Of a DNA stretch of 45,667 nucleotides, positions 25,389 to 37,636 are shown in pieces. The notes under the pieces are model-generated. The model was given only the letters and a program-made list of their open reading frames with translations, did not search any database and had not been told where the DNA came from. The stretch spans positions 1-45,667 of the forward strand of contig JAULBX010026563.1 of the NCBI GenBank assembly GCA_032358255.1, in the 5' to 3' direction. The DNA is from Heterotrichella gracilis. Taxonomy: Eukaryota > Sar > Xanthophyceae > Tribonematales > Xanthonemataceae. The position numbers and the translations under genes are program-made. The number at the start of each line of letters is the position of its first letter. The stretch's first letter is position 1.

Positions 25389-26387
25389 TCAAGGCCAGCT
25401 GTATGTCACAGCGCCCAGCCTGCCCATCCTCCTGCCATCGGGTGTGGCGCCATTGCCATAGGTTGATGACTGTGGGCTGTAGAACAGCTGCGCACTGACG
25501 GTACCGCAGGAGCAGGGCGCAAAGGCGTTGGTGGCCACAGCATTGCAGCTTTGGGCAGCTGTGGGTGTGCTCCTTCCTGGCAGCGTGGCCTGGTTTGGCA
25601 CGGGGCCCCGCCTCCACAGGATGTAGCCCTTGTTGGATTGCAGGTTGTTGTTGAGGCCGGAGTTGTAGCCCCCAACAGAGGCTCCATAGGAGTTCTTGAC
25701 AATCCAGTAGGGCGTGACCACCCCGCTGGCATCCACCGACTCACCCATTCCAACGATGAGCATGGTGTGCACCAGGGCAGATGCATTGCCCACTGGCTCG
25801 CAGTTGAACTTGCCGGTGACGCTGTTGTAGGAGGGGGTGTAGATGCCGGATGAGAAGGTGGCAAACTCCCTGCTGATCAGCCACTCACTGGCGATGGGGG
25901 TGTGGAACAGGGCCTGCAGTGACCGGTGGGTGGGTCAGGTGACCCTTCTGGCAACCAAGGTGTGCAACCAATGATGCTGAGGTGCCCATTACCATTAGCG
26001 TGCCCAAATGCCATGCATGAATAACAACCGTGGGGCTACATGGTAAAGCACCGAGAGGGGGCAGGGTTGACAGGGCTCCTACGTACCCCGCGCATGACAT
26101 CTTCAGACCCAGCATTGTTGTTCACGGTCCAGCGCACGTAGTTGTCGGCACTTGCGGTCACGGCTGTGGTGTTCCTCACAGTGAGGTTGAAGCCCAAGCT
26201 GACTGTTGGTGGGGTGCGCACCACCGCAGCGGCACACGTGGGTATGGCGGTGGAGTTGGTACCACCCAAGGTCACAGTGGGGGCACTGGCGTAGTCAACC
26301 ATCGTGGTGGAGCGCATGAACTCGAAAACTGCGTGACAGCATGGGTCATGGGTGAGTGGCCAGGTGAGTTGGGTGCATGCATGGATG

Positions 26388-26550
26388 ATGATCATTACGA
26401 TGATGGTGGTGGTGATGGTGATGGTGATGGTGATGCTGGTGGTGATGGTGATGGTGATGGTGATGGTGATGGTGATGGCGATGGTGATGGTGATGGTGAT
26501 GGTGATGGTGATGATTGAGGGTGAATGATGATGGTGATGATGATGATGTC
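26388..26550. repeat. (GATGGT)n / GATGAT microsatellite
   Basis: A run of about 150 bases of GATGGTGAT units, interrupted near 26515, lies in the intron between exons 26087-26328 and 26821-26983 of the left protease copy. It makes artificial His/Ser-rich or Asp/Gly-rich open frames. Confidence 0.9.
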
Positions 26551-27258
26551 AACTACTAGGGCCATGTGGTTCACAGTGACTTGTGGCACCTTCCAGGAGT
26601 TATCTGGCATCAATGTGGCACTGCCATGTTCAACAAATGCCAGGCGTTGGCTCCGTGGTTCAGAGGGACATACTATTGTAAAATTGGGAGGAGTCCAAGG
26701 GATCATTCCACTCGCAATTGCATCAAATTCTGGCTGATGTTTGGTAGGGTTGTGCATCGGTAGTGCTGAGGCATTGAATCATGCAAGGAGGGTGTGGGCT
26801 GCGGCACATGTGGCGTGTACCTTTCCACGCCACATTGCCGTAGGGGCATGTGAGGCCCCAGGTGGATGGAGAGCATGACAGGATGCGCTGCGGGGCGAAG
26901 GGAGTGCCCGGTGCTACCTTGCCCCAGACGGCAGCGGCCATTGCTACAGCATCCAGCGTGCCGTGCGCCCAGCAGGTTGAGCACTGCATGGATCAATGAC
27001 AGGAGCTGAGTCAGCTCAAATACGACATGGGGCCCAGATGTGTGAAATGAGAAAAGGCGTGTGCCCTACAACTGCAATTGTAGTCGATCAAACAGCGCCA
27101 GCTGCATGCACAGGTTTATGGTTTGGCTATGCAGGCAACTTTTGAAAACCCGATGACATCATGCAGGTGACCAGGCATCTATCCCAATCCCAGACCCCAT
27201 CAATTCCTCATCTTGAATTCCTCACCTCATCTACAACTCCCCATTTTGCGCCCTCAAG

Positions 27259-27277
27259 TTTAGGGTTTAGGGTTTAG
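27259..27277. repeat. Interstitial telomere-like (TTTAGGG) tract
   Basis: About two and a half TTTAGGG units lie within an intron of the left protease copy. A similar tract lies at about 29154-29173 in another intron of the same gene. Single or degenerate units occur in introns near 7570, 9208, 13351 and 36950-36990. Confidence 0.7.
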
Positions 27278-30200
27278 AGCTACCCGCGCTACCCGCACGG
27301 CCCCTGTTTGCCCCTACCTTGCCCTGGTCCTGCACCGGAGTCTTCACTCCCTTCTCCTCCCAGCTGAACTGCCACGAGGCGCCGTTCCGGGAGGTCCAGC
27401 CAGAGGCGTTGGTGGGGTAGGCAGACTCGGGGTACAGCGGGATGTAGCTGACACCGGTGGCGTAGGTTAGGAAGGTCTGCTGCAGCCTGCGGCCTGGTGG
27501 TCCAGCTCCTGGTCCCCATCCTGGGAGAGTAGCCTGCGCTGGCTGGGACTGGGTGCAGGTGGAGCTGGATCGGGTGCGTTGCCGCCCATGGTTGCAATCT
27601 CGTCGTCGGTCCAGTCAGAGAACTGGTTCAGCTCAGCCTGTGCGCAGGAAGCAGGAACGTGTCAAAGTTTGGGGATGCACTTGCCGTGCGGTTTTGAGGT
27701 GCCTGCAACAAGACAGCGGTATGCAGGAAGTGTGAATGATGTGTGATGCAGTGGCTAACCCCACAGGGCCGCCACCCGCGATTTGCTAAGGTGCTTCTGG
27801 GTGGGTGAACAGGTAATGCATATATGTGTGCCCTCTCATGGACAGAGAAGCATGTGTGAGTAACATGGCATTGTGTCAATCCAATTGGGCTGCATGCATG
27901 TGCCGCACCTTCCAGCTAGGCTTGGCGGCACTGTTGGCCTGCTCAATGATGTCCAGTGACTTTTGGAATGCAGCGTAGCGCCTGTCCTCCTCATCAGCCT
28001 GCAGGGGGGGCAAGGAAGGGAGGAGAAGGTGGGTAGCCACTCCTGGCAAATGGTGTACACATACATGGCATGCACTTTGGTCAACCAACGCCTGGGCAAA
28101 CCAATGCAGGCAGGCATGGGACATGCGGGAGTGGTACATGTACATATGGCGCTGTGTTGGGGTGATGCATATGCGCTACTTGAATGCTTATGTGATTGCA
28201 GTGGGTGCACTCACGTTCTGCCAGTTGCTGCGCCAGCCCCTGGCCTTGACGGTGCTTGTACAGGTTCCTGCCGCCCTCCTGCACACCCACATGTGCATGC
28301 TCAAGCATGCGGAAAGTAATATGGTTTTTCCCACACCAACAGTACATGTTGTGAAGTCATATGAGAGAAAGTAGAAAGAAAGGAAAGGTCCCAGCCACGC
28401 ATATCTAGGGGCATGAGGTGCAGCCACTCACCCGAATCCTGCGGACCTCCAGCACGGAGGAGTCTGGGACCACTGGGTTGGCCTGCAGGGCCAGCAGCCC
28501 ATCCACACCACTCTGAGATACCTGCGTCACCACCGCATCATACTTCTTGCCACCTGCAGAGGACCCACACAGCTGTTAGCCACTGCGCATGTGCAGGCTG
28601 CAACTAGGGCATGCACACGCCAACGGCAGGGGAAATGGAAGGAGGGCAAATGCATTTAATGCATTTCCCTCTGCTGGCCCCTCTCCTATACCAAGACAGA
28701 CTGCGTTAGTGAGTTCTCATTTTTATTTAAGCAAATGTTCAGCTCTAGGGAATAGTCACTTGTGAGCAGTGCATATCAGGCAGAGGGGAGGTTGGACCGC
28801 TCACTGTTTGCGTTGACATTGCCGCTGTTTGCCATCAGGCGGCGGCGGGAGTTGATGTCCTGTGGCTGTGTGACTGCTGTGAAGTTGAGGACGAACACAT
28901 GGCACAGGTCATCGGGGGTCTTGCAGTCGAGCTGCAGGGCAGGGCACCAGGCTAAGGTAAGTCACAGCTTGCAGATCCAAGTGTGGTCATGTCACCATAC
29001 TTTGCTGGACAACATACAACTTCATCAATTAACCCAGGCTCCGTCATTGCTTTAGGCTTGTGCAAGTAATGCCCAGCAGCACAGTTTGAACCTCAACAAG
29101 CCTTGCACTGTGGCCTTGCCCAGCAGCACAGCTTGACCCCTCAACAGCAGTTCAGGGTTTAGGGTTTAGGGTTCAGCACCCACAACAGGCTGATATCCTG
29201 GGCACAATGTGACCTGCTATGCCAATGTGCAAGGCCCCAACCCCTGCTTTCCTGTACACTGCACACGCACCAGGTAGTCAGTGTCGCTGCTGGTGTCGGA
29301 GAAGGCTGTGACGATTTCATTGGCCTTGCTGCTGCTGGCCACTGCCTCCTCACACCCCACCTCCCCTTGGACCTGCACAGGCGGGAGGCTCACGGCACAA
29401 GGCAATTGGAACAACACAACCAAAAATCACATTCCAAGAATATCTGAACGTTGTGCCAGGCGTCGTACCAGCATGTCAACGACCCTGTTGGCGGTTGTGG
29501 GGTCTGCAGTGATCCAGGTGGTGGACATCCTGTTCTGGCCTGCGCGTTTCAGACCATTGCAGTATGCCAGCGCCTGGGACTGAGGGAAGCTGGTGTGGTA
29601 GAACATGCGCACGGTGGATATCTCCTGGGGCAGGTCGTTGAAGTTGAGGTTGTTGAGTGTGGCGCTGGTGGCGGGGTCCAGTCCGTAGGTGGTGACCAGC
29701 GTGTCCTCGCCCAGGTAGGTGGTGTTGGTGGCCACGTGGGTGTAGCCGGTGGCAAGTGGCATGCCAGAGACCTTGTCCACAAAGTAGCGCTGGGTGGCAA
29801 TCGACTGCAAGCATTGGAACATGTGGTGAGCATAACACGCAATGACTGGCGTATACACCGACACTTCACAGTGGACAACCTACAGTGCAAAAATCATACA
29901 GTTGATTCGTTATCTGGGTTTCCACAAGGCGCAGTACAAGTTTGTAGTGCGTTTCCGAGACTATGAATATGCATGCATGCATTGAAGTTGGGGACAGGGG
30001 ATCCCCGTGGGCTAAATTAGGAATTCGAAAACGTTTATGGCAGGCGCACCACATCGTGCAGGCAACCTGTTCTATACAATGTGCTATGAAGTGCATTTTT
30101 TTTTGTAAATTACCAAAGAAATAGGCTATCTCGCAGAGGGTTAGGTGCATGCTGGCTTTGTTCCAGTCATCTCAGTATCCGGACATCTAGTTATATTCTT

Positions 30201-30672
30201 TTGTCTGAATACAAAGGCACAGGTGAGTGAGACACGGGATGGCCATGCAAGATGTGCTCACCGTTGTCTTGGTGTCCTTGGTGAGTGCCACCACCGCCCA
30301 CACCAGCCCAGTGGTTGCCAGGGTGATGAAAAGCGCGTAGAGCACCAGGGCCACAATCACCCGTTTCATCCACATCACGCGAACCTTCTTGGTGACATAA
30401 TCATCCAGGAACTGCAGGAACTGGTCCTGGGATATCATGCCGGTGCCGTCAGAGCGCAGCTTCTGGAGCTCCTCCACATACTTGCGCGTCTTGGGGTTGT
30501 TGGCAGCCTGGTCCATGTCGATGTTGATGGAGGCAAAGCGGTACTTGATGCTGGCCTCTCCAGCTGCGGCTTGGCGTGCTGCCTCCCATCCACCCGACCA
30601 CATGGGCACATTTTTGGGTGCACTAGCGGCTATGGGAGCCTCAGATACCTCAGAATTTGTTGGGTCAGACAT

Positions 30673-32717
30673 GGCTGAGAGGTGGGAGTGCTTGGGTGAT
30701 GCCTGTGGTGGTGGTGGTGGTGGGGCTCCTGCTGCTGCTGCAAGGGTCCCTGCAGGACATCAACAGTACTAAGGATGAATGGGTTGCTATAGTTCAGTTT
30801 TGTGCTGCTATACTGATTTTCTACAAAGCTTGTCACCCATAGCGCTTCACTGCGCACACGCATGCCCACAATGCAGCACTGGCTAGGATGGATGCGGGGA
30901 TGTAAGCGTCACGACTACTGAATCGCCATAAAAATTATAACAAGCTATAAGCGGGAATACCTTGGGGGACGTTGCCAGCCATCGGTCGTATTTAAAGTGG
31001 TCAACTGGCCTGCAAGTCACAAAGTGAACATGTTGCAAGCTGGCTACCAACGCACTTCAGTGGGCGTTCAGGTTGAGACGCAAAGCAGTTTCAATGAGAA
31101 CAAATTGTTTCATTTTTATCGATACTTGCAGGATAAGTACTGCTTGTCGAAGCTGACAGTGGCATGAAGTGGCATGTGTGCATGCATGTCCGCCAATACC
31201 ATGTGCGCAAAAACCATGCGCGGAACAGAGCAGTCACGTCGCTGCTACAAGATCACATCCCTCACCTATGCTTCTTCAGAACCACTGTTCATACACTTGT
31301 AAAACCTAGAGTGGTCGTCGTTCGAGAACTACCCTTTATTCATCACACATTCAACTCGAGAGTTGGCATGTCAGTCAAACCGGCCTAAGATCTCTAGCCT
31401 GAAACTAAATAACTATGTACAGAACCCTGCAACTCTTCCAAACGGTGTCAAACCTATGGATTTATATTCACAGATGTGCACTGAAGGCTATAAGAAGCAC
31501 AGGTGCGCGTCTGTCTTGACTCAGCAGTTAGCTGCCGGCAGTTTCCGGGCTGGAGACCGCATTCGCTCTTGCCTTGATATACTAATGTGCGGTAGGAGAG
31601 GCCAGTGGAAAACATGTGTGTGATTCAAAGACAATACTTTATGGCGCGCTGGGATGCAAAATGCGTGTACCTTCAGGCTGCAGCAGTTGAGCCTTAAGTT
31701 AATTTCCAATGCGCATATCATGGCATGCATGCACCGCCCTCAAGTGCGGAGTTTGGGGGCCACTGGCTTGCACCAGGCCAGTCAAGCCTCGTAACTCATG
31801 TACACAGAAAGCCTTTCTTTCGGAAAGAAAGCAACGGCCCCACACACAGCCGCGGCGGCACACCACACTGTGCAAATGATCATCATGCATCAAGTGATCA
31901 CATGGCATTGATATTTATATAATTATGATATTATAATATCTTGGGCATGCTGTGCATGGATGCCAAGTTGAATATGCACATAACTGAGATATAGATTCGT
32001 TGAGCTTTATTATTCAGTCTGTTTACAGCGCCGCGGGCATGGCATAGCAAGTTGCAACCATGCTTGGGTTATCCCACAGTTCAGTTCAAGACTTGAACAA
32101 CTTAGTTGAACCAGTTCAGTTCAGGTTGAACCAGCCGGGGGCTATAGCTAGGTTAGCCTGTGGCAGTTAAAATTCAAGAAAATAGGAACCATTACACATG
32201 GTACTAGACAGTGCACCTTCTTTCCATACTGGAGCTTAACCTTATTATTGCCACGTGTGGCAGTGGTCACTCAGTTCGACAGTAACAAATCCCTTGTACT
32301 AGGTGACCAACTTTGCCAACACACTGCAGTGCTGGCTACCGCTATGCACAGTGAATTGGCACAAAATTATTGATGTGATTGCCAGGACAAACTGTGCCAG
32401 GCACTCAAACAATGGGGAACTGCTTGTGCTCCTGGAAAAAAATGAAGTGTCAGGCGCAATCATTGTAACGAAATTGACAACAGCAGGCGCTAATTTAATG
32501 GTGGAATATTACTTGAGTAGGGCCCTGAGAGTTTCAGTACTAGATGTCTCAATGGTGGTCGAGCTTGGAATGTGATGGTTTATTTTGCAGACCGCAAACG
32601 CAAAACGGTTAAAACGCAATGCAAACAAGCCAAACACCTACACTATATTTAAGTTATTGATGCGAGAACGAAAACGCAGCGTTAAGTTGCAAAACGAGAG
32701 AGCAGTACACGATACAC
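30673..32717. other. Intergenic between the tandem protease copies
   Basis: This 2.0 kb contains the 3' flank of the intact copy and the promoter of the frameshifted copy. No open frame resembles a protein. The stretch 31900-31945 is an AT-rich run (TATATAATTATGATATTATAATATC). A GTTCAGTTCA-type repeat lies at about 32080-32130. Confidence 0.5.
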
Positions 32718-35700
32718 CTAAGGCCAGCTGTAGGACACACCGCCCAGCCTGCCCATCCTCCTGCCGTCGGGAGAGGCACCGTTGCCATAGCTTGATGACT
32801 GTGGGCCTTGGAATAGCGGCATGCTGACGGTACCGCAGGAGCAGGGCGCAAACTTGTTGGTTGACATTGCGTCGCAGCCCTGGGATGCAGTGGGCGTGAC
32901 CCTGCCGGTCAGCGTCGCCTGGTTGGCCACTGGCGTGCGCCTCCACATGATGTAGCCCTTGTTGGACTGCAGGCCGGTGTTCAGGCCGGTGCTCAAGCCA
33001 CCGACATCACCACCGTATGAGTTCTTGACAATCCAGAAAGGCACGATGGCGCCGGTGGAGTCTGGGCCCTCGCCCATGCCCACAATGAGCATGGTGTGCA
33101 CATTGGCGGCCACGCCAGTCGCTGGCTCGCAGTTGAACTTGCCGGTGGTGGAGCTGTAGGTGGGGGTGTAGATGCCGGAGGAGAAGGTGGCAAACTCCCT
33201 GCTAATGGACCACTCACTGGCAATGGGGGTGTGGAACAGCGCCTGCAGCAACGAGTGCACTGAGTTAAGGCCAGGCTGCAAAATGTGGTGCACCGAGCCA
33301 GACCGCAGAACCGGCTGATAATATGCACTATTTGGAGCATGCAATCGGTCAAGGTTGGGTGTGCGATTAAGCTTGTGCTGCAACCGCACCACCTTGCCCA
33401 GACACCCCAGTGCAGCACATACATCAGCAGGCAAACACAATAGCAGCAACCGCAGCAGGTAGGGTGCATTGCATGATTGGCATGTGCTGCTTACCTTGGC
33501 CATGACATCCTCGCTAGCAGCGTAGTTGTTCATGGTCCACCTCAAATAGTTGTCTGTCTTTGTGCTGACCGCGGATGCGTTGACGATGGCGTTGGAGAAC
33601 TGCACACTGGTGAGGGGGGTCTTCACGGTGGCGGCGGCGCATGTGGGCACGGCGTTGTTCACGCTGCCCGCAGTGTTGCTGTAGGTGACCAGGGGTGCGC
33701 TGGCGTACTCATTCACGCCCAGCTGCTTGGCGTACTCGAGGGCTGCAAGGGGGGGGCAGGTAGGTGAGTGACAGGGAGTGCTTCAGCGCTCAGGGTGTCA
33801 AAAGATTGTATCACTGGCCAGGTGGTGCATGGGGGGGTGCCCAAACTTAGTGCTGTAACAAGGTGAGCTCCTGCCCTGTGCGGGTAGCTAGCTGCTGCGT
33901 GTTTCAAAGTGGTGAGCGTGCAATCACCAGGGGGCAATGTGTCCAGGCAGGATGCCCTGTCAGGCGTTCACTCACCCCTCCAGGCCTGGTTGCCGGCATT
34001 GCAGGAGACGGAGTAGGTGCTTGGCAGGCAGGACAGGACCTTCTGCACGGATGGGCCGGTGCCGGGTGACACCTTGCCCCAGATGGCAGCAGCCATGGCA
34101 AAGGCATCGGTGGTGCCGTGTGCCCAGCAGGTTTGGCACTGCGCAGCGAAAAGGGAGAGGGGGGTGAGCACAAGCAGGGGTGGCCTTCAGATACCAAGGC
34201 CGTTTCGGCCATCCTGGTGAGACAAACCCTTAGGCAGTGCATATCCACACACCCTTGCGCATACATGTTGGCACCATGCCCTTGGCACATTCTACCACAC
34301 AGGCAACGGAGCATACCCCACTGGCACAGGACATGCGCCTGCACCCACACCCACCACCACCATGCCTCACCTTGCCCTGGTCCATGACTGGGGTCTTGAC
34401 GCCCTTGTCCTCCCAGTTGTACTGCCAGAAGGAGCCGTTCTTGTAGGTGAAGCCACCGCTGGAGGTGGGGTAGGAGGCGTCGGGGTAGAGCGGGAAGAAT
34501 GAGATGCCTGAGGCGCCAGCGGGCCACGTCTGCTGCAGTGTGCGGCCCTGGTTGTCAAGCTCCTCGTGGGACCCATCCTCCAGCAGCCTGCGGCCAGAGC
34601 CTGGGGGGTCTGGTGGTGGTGCGGGGTCGGCGCCGTTGCCGCCCATGGTTGCAATCTCCTCGTCGGTCCAGTCAGAGAACTTATTGAGCGCAGCCTGGGG
34701 GTGGAGCAGCAGCAGGGGTCAGAGGGCAGGTCCTAAAGCACCCATTTTCTATTTGTATTTGTTATAATCTGTGGGGGACTGGTCACGTGGTGCATGGCAT
34801 GCACATCCCATGCCTATCGAGGGCCATGTGCACATCATGCGCCATTGGCATCTCATGCACATGTTGACTCTGATCACAGCGTTGCAGTAGCGCACCTTCC
34901 AGCCATGTTGGTTGGTGTTGACACCCTCAATGATGTCCAGGGTCTTGGTGAAAGCAGCGTAGCGCTTGTCCTCCTCGCCGGACTGCCAGCAAGGGAATGG
35001 TGATCAGACATGTGTGGGGGAGAGGGGATGGTGGCTTGGGGAGGGCAATCGGCAACAGAAAAAATTCCGTGGCAGTACACAAGTCTTCATGCAGCGCAGG
35101 TGCGCTGCAGCAGCAGGTTGCATGGCACTGCACAATTCAGACACTTACGTCCTTCCACTTGGATCTCCAGCCCTTGTCTGAGACAGTCTGCTTGTACAGG
35201 TTCTTGCCTCCAGCCTGCGCACACATCACGCATCATCAGAGGCATGGTAGCACAGGCAAGCGTGCATCCATCCAGTCCATACATACATGCCAAGGTACAG
35301 TGGCAACCACTTGCATGCTAGCGACCTGTAGCTACGGTGGATGTGCTCATCCTGCAGACATGATATGGCATACCCAGGCTTGGCCCACTCACCCTGATCC
35401 TCCTGACTTCTGCCACTGTTGCATCCGCCGCAGTGGGGGTGGTGCCCACCACAGCCAGCAGCCCATCCACGCCGTTCTGTGAGACCTGGGTCACCACGGC
35501 GTTGAAGTTGTTGCCTGCAACAGCGCCAGGGGACACTCTTAGAAATCAAATGGAACACTTGCAATAGATTAAGAAAATCAATAAGTCACAATAGATTACG
35601 TTATTCAGCATGATGCAATAGATATTTGGGTAAAGATTTTATTTGAAGTAGGGTAAGAGCACTAGGGCAGCTCTGGCATGCAAAGCAACACGCAAGGACT

Positions 35701-37636
35701 TTTCCATCAGCCATGGCTCTTTATCATAGCCAACATGCAGCACAGGGGAAGGCAGGCAGGCAGAGCAAGAAGTGACCCAGGCAGCAGGTGGTGGTGGGGG
35801 TGCAAAATACCGTTGTTGCCATTGTTGCCGTTGTTTTGGCTGCTTGCCATCAGGCGGCGGCGGCTGTTCAAGTTGACTGGCTCTGCCACAGCTGTGAAGT
35901 TGAGGGTGAACACATGGCACATAGCATCGGCGGTCTTGCAGTCAAGCTGCAGGGGGCAGGATAGCAGGTTTGAGTCAGTCTGCACTCTTTAAAACCATAA
36001 CCAAACACACGACAAGGATCGGCCCACCCTCAACCCTACAGTAGGGTCTGCATGGCAGGCAATCACTCCACTGGACACCCGACAGTACCTTTACTCACAA
36101 GCAAGCAGTGCTGCACCCCTTTCCTTGAACCCCCCCTAAACTACTGTCTGCACGTACCAGGTAGTTGGTGCCACTGGTGGAGTCGGAGAATGCAGTCACG
36201 ATCTCGTTGGCGCTGTCCTTGTTGGCCACAGCCTGGTCGCAACCCACCTCGCCTTGGATCTGAAGGGCAGCAGCAAGGGCTGTCAGCACCAAGTAAGGGT
36301 GAAGATAACCACCCGCTGGCATGCACGCATGCCATGACCAGCCACAGCGGAGCGCACACGGTGCACATTGTAAGCAACAACCTGTGTGCGCACCAGTCCA
36401 GCCAGGAAACATCCCTCAGGGCACCCAGGTATGCCCCATATGCCTGCGCCCACTTACCACCATGTCGACGACCCTGTTGCCGGTGGTGGGGTCCTCCGTG
36501 GCCCAGGTGGTGGACATCCTGTTCTGGCCCGCGCGCTTGAGGGCGTTGCAGTAGGCCAGAGCGTCGGACTGAGGGAAGCTGGTGTAGTAGAACATGCGCA
36601 CGGTGGCCAGCTCCTGAGGCAGGTTGTTGAAGTCGGGGTTGAGGGTGGCACTGGTGGCGGGGTCCAGCCCATAGGTTGCCACCAGAGTGGTTTCATCGAG
36701 GTAGGTGACGTTGGTAGCCACCTGGGTGTAGGCTGTGGCCAGGGGGTTGCCAGTGCCCTTGTCCACAAAGTAGTACTGGTTGGCCACAGTCTGCAAGGGG
36801 GGAAATGGGTGGAGGGTCAGTGAAACGAGGAGGTGGTGGGCGGGGCTGCTGCGGTGGTTGGGAGGTGGGCTGGGCTTTGAGGTGGTGGGAGGCACAGCTA
36901 GACTGGGCACAGCGGAGTGCAGTGGGCGCCATCGGAGACAAGTGCTCAGGGCTTAGGGTTCAGGGCTCAGCGCTTGGGGTTTAGGGCTTACCGTGGTCTT
37001 AGTGTCCTTGGTGAGTGCCACCACCGCCCACACCAGCCCGGTGGTCGCCAGGGTAATGAACAGCGCGTACAGCACCAGCGCCACGATGGCGCGGTTCAGC
37101 CACTTCACGCGGACCTTCTTGTTCACATAGTCATCCAGGAACTCCAGGAACTGGTCCTGGGAGATCATGCCGGTGCCATCTGGGTGCAGCTTCTGGAGCT
37201 CCTCCACATACTTGCGGGTGCGGGGGTTGTTGGCGGCCTGGTCAATGTCAAAGTTGACGGACCGGAAGCGGTACTTGATGTTGGCGTCATCTGCGCCGCG
37301 GCCTGCTGCCTCCCAGGGGGCGGATCCAGCAGCCTTGGTGGGCGCCACGGTGGGCGCCACGGTGGGCAGTGGGGCGGGGCTGGCGGCGGCCCCCTTGAAG
37401 AACGGGGAGGGCTTGGGCGGCCCGGTGACAGGCGGGGCGCCTATGGGCGCTGCGGGGGAGGGGAGAAGGGGGTAAGCATAGTGCTGTGGAGGGACAGGAG
37501 GGAGAGGGTGCTGTGCTGCATGCATGATGGAAGCATGCACCTGCGCAGTGAACCAGCACATGAAGATAAGGATGCCAGGGGGTGACAACAGCACTGGGAG
37601 GTGCATCACCATACCTGGTGGCCCGTTGCTGGTCAT
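32718..37636 (-). CDS. Type II membrane-anchored papain-like (C1A) cysteine peptidase, intact copy
   Basis: Twelve exons (37615-37636, 36992-37449, 36458-36790, 36158-36259, 35811-35946, 35393-35514, 35149-35214, 34896-34982, 34371-34694, 33976-34138, 33495-33742, 32718-33242) join in phase into 861 residues. Residues 1-127 are cytosolic, with a Pro/Ala-rich start and a degenerate EF-hand-like stretch (DGTGMISQDQF). Residues 128-153 form one membrane helix. Residues 161 to about 413 are an ectodomain I cannot name. Residues 415-457 resemble the I29 propeptide (EEDKRYAAFTKTLDIIEG, NKFSDWTDEE). The peptidase core follows: DQGKCQTCWAHGTTDA gives catalytic Cys554 and oxyanion Gln548, VHTMLIVGMG gives His736, and FWIVKNSYGG gives Asn761. 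A Cys-containing tail of about 75 residues ends the protein. Basic motifs SRRRLM (about 333-338) and GRRLLED (about 476-482) may be maturation sites. The active site should face the cell exterior or an endomembrane lumen. It is a tandem duplicate of the left copy. Confidence 0.85.

Larger units (their letters stand above)
25389..30672 (-). pseudogene. Type II membrane papain-like (C1A) peptidase, left tandem copy, two frameshifts
   Basis: This is the paralogue of the intact gene at 32718-37636, with the same exon order: 30262-30672, 29469-29804, 29271-29372, 28805-28931, 28432-28553, 28215-28278, 27909-27998, 27318-27637, 26821-26983, 26087-26328 and 25389-25913. The first exon gives a cytosolic segment with a degenerate EF-hand-like stretch (DGTGMISQDQF) and one membrane helix (VALVLYALFITLATTGLVWA). 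Later exons give the algal ectodomain, an inhibitor-I29-like segment (EEDRRYAAFQKSL, NQFSDWTDDEI) and the peptidase core with CSTCWAHG, VHTMLIVGMG and YWIVKNSYG, so Cys, His and Asn are all kept. Compared with the intact copy, exon 28215-28278 lacks two bases near 28252, bringing a TGA into frame at 27994-27996. Exon 27318-27637 lacks one base near 27494, giving a TAA at 27467-27469. I found no alternative splice site that repairs either. It is either a young pseudogene or a sequence with indel errors. Confidence 0.75.

Noticed and set aside
26346..26552. Minus-strand His-rich open frame, a possible metal-binding peptide
   Set aside because: It is produced entirely by the GATGGT microsatellite inside an intron.
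28775..30672. Splitting the left protease copy into two genes at an in-frame stop after NLPSA
   Set aside because: A good donor (AACA|GTGAGC at 28804) skips this stop and joins in phase to the next exon, and the intact copy has the same junction.
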